7,245 nucleotides of DNA from contig DCGL01000062.1 of NCBI GenBank assembly GCA_002314565.1, positions 1-7,245 of the forward strand, given 5' to 3'. This document shows, one piece after another, positions 5,918 through 7,245 of the stretch. Made by a program: the position numbers and the translations under genes. How positions within the stretch are numbered: the first letter of the stretch is position 1; every line of letters begins with the position of its first letter. Source of the stretch: Clostridiales bacterium UBA1779. GTDB taxonomy: Bacteria; Bacillota; Clostridia; Oscillospirales; CAG-272. The notes under the pieces were generated by a model. It was not told the DNA's origin. It did not search any database and was given only the letters and a program-made list of their open reading frames with translations.

Positions 5918-6604
5918 TTATTTATGAAGCAGATCGGGTCTTCTTTCTTCGGTGAGCTTCAAAGCCTCGGCTCTGCGCCATTCTTTGATTTTGGCATGAT
6001 TTCCGGATATCAGAACGTCGGGAACCTTAACGCCGTGAAATTCGTATGGGCGTGTGTACTGAGGATATTCGAGAAGTCCGTCTGAGAGGGATTCTATTTC
6101 GAAACATTCACTTGACGAAAGAACACCGTCGACGGTTCTTGCAACGCTGTCAACGACGATACAGGCAGGAACCTCGCCTCCTGTCAGAACGTAATCGCCG
6201 ATTGAAATCTCTTCATCGACGATTTCATCAAGGACGCGCTGATCGATTCCTTCGTAATGACCGCAGAGAATAATCAGACGTTCGTAATCATTTGAAAGTC
6301 TTTCGGCCTCCTTCTGCGTGAAAACCTTACCCTTGGGTGACATATATATCACTCTGGTTTTCATATCCGGGGCCATATTTTTTACGGCTTCATAGCAGTT
6401 GTAAACCGGAGGAGCTGCCATCAGCATTCCCATTCCTCCGCCGTAAGGAGTATCGTCGACGCGTCTGTTCTTGTCCTCGCTGTAATCGCGTATATTCACG
6501 GCGTTCACTTCAATGGCTCCGCTTTTACGGGCTCTGCCGATAATGCTTTCAGAGAGAATATAATCAACGAACTCGGGGAAAAGGGTCATAATATCAAAGC
6601 GCAT
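5918..6604 (-). CDS. trmD: tRNA (guanine(37)-N1)-methyltransferase TrmD
   Basis: Encodes 228 aa, within the family range. TrmD makes m1G37 in tRNAs that read CNN and GNN-type codons, preventing +1 frameshifts; it is a SPOUT-fold homodimer with a trefoil knot in the cytoplasm. Visible motifs: N-terminal MRFDIMTLFPE, TPYGGGMGM (52-60), GHYEGIDQR (115-123), knot segment IGDYVLTGGE (135-144), D152 at the expected catalytic base position (VVDSVAR), YPQYTRP (180-186), and SGNHAKIKEWR (200-210). The ATG overlaps the rimM stop by one base (TGATG), so translation is likely coupled; AGGGA inside the end of rimM is a weak ribosome site. The next gene downstream is a polysaccharide ligase instead of the common rplS. 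Confidence 0.97.
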   Translation of the reverse strand: MRFDIMTLFPEFVDYILSESIIGRARKSGAIEVNAVNIRDYSEDKNRRVDDTPYGGGMGMLMAAPPVYNCYEAVKNMAPDMKTRVIYMSPKGKVFTQKEAERLSNDYERLIILCGHYEGIDQRVLDEIVDEEISIGDYVLTGGEVPACIVVDSVARTVDGVLSSSECFEIESLSDGLLEYPQYTRPYEFHGVKVPDVLISGNHAKIKEWRRAEALKLTEERRPDLLHK

Positions 6605-7122
6605 CAGTCGAACATCCCTTCGATGGGTCTTACGGCAATTCCCTTTTCAAGATCGATTTCCTTAACGAATTCATCAACAGCGGGAATCATACGCTCGCCC
6701 TCAGCTGTTTTAACCGTATAAATATCGGAAGCGCCGGTGTTGAAAACGTCGGAAACCGTTCCGTATTCAACCCCTGTATCCACATCGTATACTATGAGTC
6801 CCACAAGATCGGCAATGAAGAAGCTGCCTTCAGGTATGGGAAGAAGGTTTCTGTCTGCGTAAATGACTGTCTCTTTAAGTGCCTCGGCCTGTTCCGGAGT
6901 GGTAATTCCCTCAATTGAAGCAAGCACAAAACGTTTCTGGACGGAAGCCGACAGAATTTTCTTCTCTGCGTATGAGCCGTCAGGATTCTGAAAGGCTATT
7001 TTTTTAAGTCCCGCAAGTATGTCGGGGGAATCACACCACGAATCAATTTTGACTTTTCCAGCGATGCCGTGAGTGTTAATAATTTTACCGCATTCAAGAT
7101 AGCGTTCGTTTTTAACAGCCAT
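6604..7122 (-). CDS. rimM: Ribosome maturation factor RimM
   Basis: Encodes 172 aa, normal for RimM, which binds ribosomal protein S19 and assists assembly of the 30S head. The N-terminal RimM domain shows the family signature GKIINTHGIAGKVK (12-25). A linker leads to the PRC-barrel domain about 99-170, with DLVGLIVYD (105-113), YGTVSDVFNTGASDIY (120-135) and the IPAVDEFVKEIDLEKG segment (146-161). The start is supported by GAGGA (7133-7137) ten bases upstream and by the family N-terminus. It overlaps trmD by one base and is the first gene after a strong promoter, so it leads the operon seen here. rpsP and the KH-protein gene, which often precede rimM, are not in the 105 non-coding bases upstream. 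Confidence 0.97.
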   Translation of the reverse strand: MAVKNERYLECGKIINTHGIAGKVKIDSWCDSPDILAGLKKIAFQNPDGSYAEKKILSASVQKRFVLASIEGITTPEQAEALKETVIYADRNLLPIPEGSFFIADLVGLIVYDVDTGVEYGTVSDVFNTGASDIYTVKTAEGERMIPAVDEFVKEIDLEKGIAVRPIEGMFD

Positions 7123-7145
7123 AAAGATTATATCCTCAGCGTAAA

Positions 7146-7163
7146 TTTTATAAATTTATAAAA
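7146..7163. repeat. 18-bp perfect AT-only palindrome in the rimM leader
   Basis: TTTTATAAATTTATAAAA is an exact palindrome centred between 7154 and 7155. It lies between the predicted rimM transcription start (near 7170) and its Shine-Dalgarno (7133-7137). It could bind a dimeric regulator or form a weak hairpin, but AT-rich leaders produce such palindromes readily, so no function is claimed. Confidence 0.6.
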
Positions 7164-7176
7164 ATTATCAGCAAAC

Positions 7177-7205
7177 ATTATATCATAGCTGCGGTCAAAT
7201 TTCAA
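7177..7205 (-). promoter_or_regulatory. Sigma-A promoter with extended -10 for the rimM operon
   Basis: On the minus strand, -35 TTGAAA (7200-7205) and -10 TATAAT (7177-7182) are 17 bases apart, with the extended -10 TG at 7184-7185 (TGATATAAT). The start is predicted near 7170, giving a leader of about 48 bases to rimM. Consensus -10, TG extension and ideal spacing suggest a strong constitutive promoter. Confidence 0.85.
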
Positions 7206-7245
7206 GATGAACGTAGATTTTTGTCTGTGTCAAGTTTTTGTAGGA

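Noticed and set aside
7127..7132. TATAAT just before the rimM start codon
   Set aside because: It lies between the Shine-Dalgarno and the ATG; transcription from it would omit the ribosome site, and no -35 is evident.
7228..7233. Perfect TTGACA -35 box on the minus strand upstream of rimM
   Set aside because: No acceptable -10 lies 16-19 bases downstream; the TTGAAA/TATAAT pair at 7177-7205 is much better.

Overview
All eight protein genes lie on the minus strand, so transcription runs from high to low coordinates. The window looks like part of a Bacillota (Firmicutes) chromosome, most likely a gut-type anaerobic Clostridia/Oscillospirales lineage. This rests on an HPr with both His15 and the regulatory Ser46, strong AGGAGG-type ribosome binding sites, sigma-A-type promoters, clostridial-type RsmD, RimM and UvrC sequences, and DUF4330-type proteins. 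The genus cannot be named from the sequence alone.

In transcription order, a sigma-A promoter (about 7177-7205) drives rimM (ribosome maturation) and trmD (tRNA m1G37 methyltransferase), which overlap by one base. Continuing the run come a 633-aa Wzy/WaaL-type O-antigen ligase/polymerase membrane protein (TTG start) and two tandem 161-aa single-pass membrane proteins of the DUF4330 type. Gaps are 35 and 17 bases, followed by a 4-base ATGA overlap, so the five genes read as one operon with no terminator seen inside it. The first part serves translation; the second is probably a cell-surface glycan module whose substrate is unknown.

A second promoter (2949-2977) drives a short transcript carrying ptsH (HPr), which ends at a rho-independent terminator (2579-2616). 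That terminator's U-tract touches the start codon of uvrC (excinuclease subunit C), which has no normally placed Shine-Dalgarno. uvrC is followed by rsmD (16S rRNA m2G966 methyltransferase).

Between uvrC and rsmD lies a compact non-coding repeat cluster (626-709). It holds three copies of a 22-base unit, two of them forming a 26-bp perfect inverted repeat with a 2-base spacer. This is the clearest structure not explained by genes. No RNA genes, insertion sequences, CRISPR arrays or phage genes are seen, and no gene-free stretch exceeds 300 bases. The best candidates for something undescribed are the glycan ligase plus paired DUF4330 module inside a translation operon, and the repeat cluster.
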